From Flavobacterium sp. NKUCC04_CG (GTDB taxonomy: Bacteria; Bacteroidota; Bacteroidia; Flavobacteriales; Flavobacteriaceae), in NCBI RefSeq assembly GCF_019345525.1, contig NZ_JAHKRA010000001.1, positions 1-64,000 on the forward strand: DNA of 64,000 bases, in the 5' to 3' direction. Positions 63,231-64,000 of the stretch are shown in pieces. The number at the start of each line of letters is the position of its first letter. The stretch's first letter is position 1. Position numbers and translations under genes: made by a program. Under the pieces are notes generated by a model, which did not search any database, was not told where the DNA came from, and worked only from the letters and a program-made list of their open reading frames with translations.

Positions 63231-63689
63231 CTAATACTTTGAATAAATGATTTTACGTTCCACTTTAATCTGCGGATTGGTATGCAAGATACGTTTAATA
63301 AATCCTTTTGGATTTAATGGTGCAAGAAATACGCGTTTCCCCTCTTCAAAATAGATAACCATACCTTTCGAAGCTAAGGCTGGGCGTACACCTTCTTTAG
63401 GACGGTTTACCCATTCTATTTTCTCAATATCCTTAATGTAAAAAGAGCCGCGAACAAATGCCGATCGGTAAAAGATTTGATCGTTGATAATATGATAAGT
63501 CGTTGTACAATATATCCATAACAAAAACAAAAAAGGAACAAAAGAAATCATACTATAAGGTATCAATTCTTTAAACTGAAAACTTATTAACCAAATATAA
63601 ATAACCGGAAGAAATAGTGATAAAATAATAAATAGTAAGTAATTACCTTTTTTAGCAGGATACTTTTGAACAGCACTGTTTGTTTTCAT
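63231..63689 (-). CDS. Bacterial PH-domain membrane protein
   Basis: The 152-residue protein has two adjacent transmembrane helices (YLLFIILSLFLPVIYIWLIS, ISFVPFLFLLWIYCTTTYHI) followed by a bacterial PH-like domain (about 65-152: IFYRSAFVRGSFYIKDIEKI, MVIYFEEGKRVFLAPLNPKG). PH-like proteins are usually anchored in the inner membrane with the domain in the cytosol. No partner is known. It is close to the right edge. Confidence 0.75.
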   Translation of the reverse strand: MKTNSAVQKYPAKKGNYLLFIILSLFLPVIYIWLISFQFKELIPYSMISFVPFLFLLWIYCTTTYHIINDQIFYRSAFVRGSFYIKDIEKIEWVNRPKEGVRPALASKGMVIYFEEGKRVFLAPLNPKGFIKRILHTNPQIKVERKIIYSKY

Positions 63690-64000
63690 AATAGTTGTTG
63701 CACTTTACGCAGTTGATTTTTACAATAAATCAAATATTATCAATAAAACACGAATAAAAAAAACAAAATATCTATTTTAACATTTTAATTTTAAATAATT
63801 CTCATTTTAAACCCAACTTAAAACAGTACTTTAATTTAAAAAATCAAAAATCAATGTTAATACTCTTATTTTTCGTCTAAGATTTTATCTTTTTTCTTAT
63901 AAAAACAAAGAACTCCGCTTTCGCGGAGTTCCTAAACAAAAATAAACTAACAACTCAATGAACAACAAATAAAAACTTATTTGCAACGTCACTTTTATTT
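63690..64000. other. Right-edge intergenic tract
   Basis: This 311-bp AT-rich stretch has no coding frame. A hairpin at 63910-63931 in minus-strand orientation suggests a gene that ends just beyond the right edge of the window. Confidence 0.5.
63910..63931 (-). terminator. Terminator of a gene beyond the right edge
   Basis: GAACTCCGC / GCGGAGTTC form a perfect 9-bp stem with a 4-nt loop; the minus strand then reads TTTGTTTTT. Confidence 0.75.

Overview
The window looks like a chromosomal segment of a member of the Flavobacteriaceae (Bacteroidota). The evidence is low GC, several promoters of the Bacteroidota type (TAnnTTTG with an upstream TTG), Sec signal peptides ending in Q/SQ, a SprB-repeat protein with a type IX secretion (T9SS) style C-terminus, a YpdA reductase and a 7TMR-LuxR sensor. 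I cannot name genus or species. No rRNA, tRNA, CRISPR array or complete insertion sequence was seen.

Left part (1-9.3 kb): a secreted repeat protein, open at the left edge, carries eight in-window copies of a 267-bp tandem repeat on the minus strand. After a gene-poor tract come a secreted protein/lipoprotein pair, a PglE-like sugar aminotransferase, a 1.6-kb gene-free stretch, a small XRE regulator and nagB. At 9.3-11.0 kb an XRE/coiled-coil regulator gene has its 3' end and terminator duplicated, and a two-gene Zeta-toxin-like module lies between the two copies.

Polysaccharide locus (11.1-29.9 kb, all minus strand): read from the right it encodes a cytidylyltransferase, RmlB, RmlA, an outer-membrane barrel protein, a WbpP-type epimerase, a WbpO/TviB-type dehydrogenase, a CMP-sugar synthetase fused to a PseG-like domain, a NeuB-family synthase, a Wzx flippase, acetyltransferases, a possible nonulosonate transferase, a Wzy-like polymerase, GT2 and GT4 glycosyltransferases, an epimerase/reductase, a WecA/WbpL-like initiating transferase and a PglD-like acetyltransferase. 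Together they suggest a Wzx/Wzy-dependent capsule or O-antigen containing a HexNAc uronic acid and a sialic-acid-like sugar. Two gaps in the locus hold decayed genes: a GT4 glycosyltransferase and a pyruvyl-transferase-like gene. A winged-helix regulator with a clear promoter lies just upstream.

Surface-protein part (31-46.4 kb): after a 7TMR-LuxR regulator come three tandem secreted tail-collar proteins, a 1557-residue NHL/beta-helix/SprB protein and a small membrane protein. Next is an AraC regulator followed by a pilin-like protein, a PapD-like chaperone, a second pilin- or adhesin-like protein and a 937-residue barrel protein. This looks like an unusual chaperone-usher-type pilus operon and is the strongest candidate for a poorly described system here. 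A terminator sits directly after the first pilin gene.

Right part (46.4-64 kb): mostly single housekeeping or hypothetical genes. They include an S24-like repressor without its catalytic pair, a cAMP phosphodiesterase, BrnQ, YpdA, a Fur-family regulator, a TyrP-like permease, a flavin monooxygenase, a HEAT-repeat alkylation-repair protein, a lipoprotein, a large TPR protein, a ChaA-like antiporter, an S41-like protein apparently lacking its catalytic serine, and a PH-domain membrane protein.
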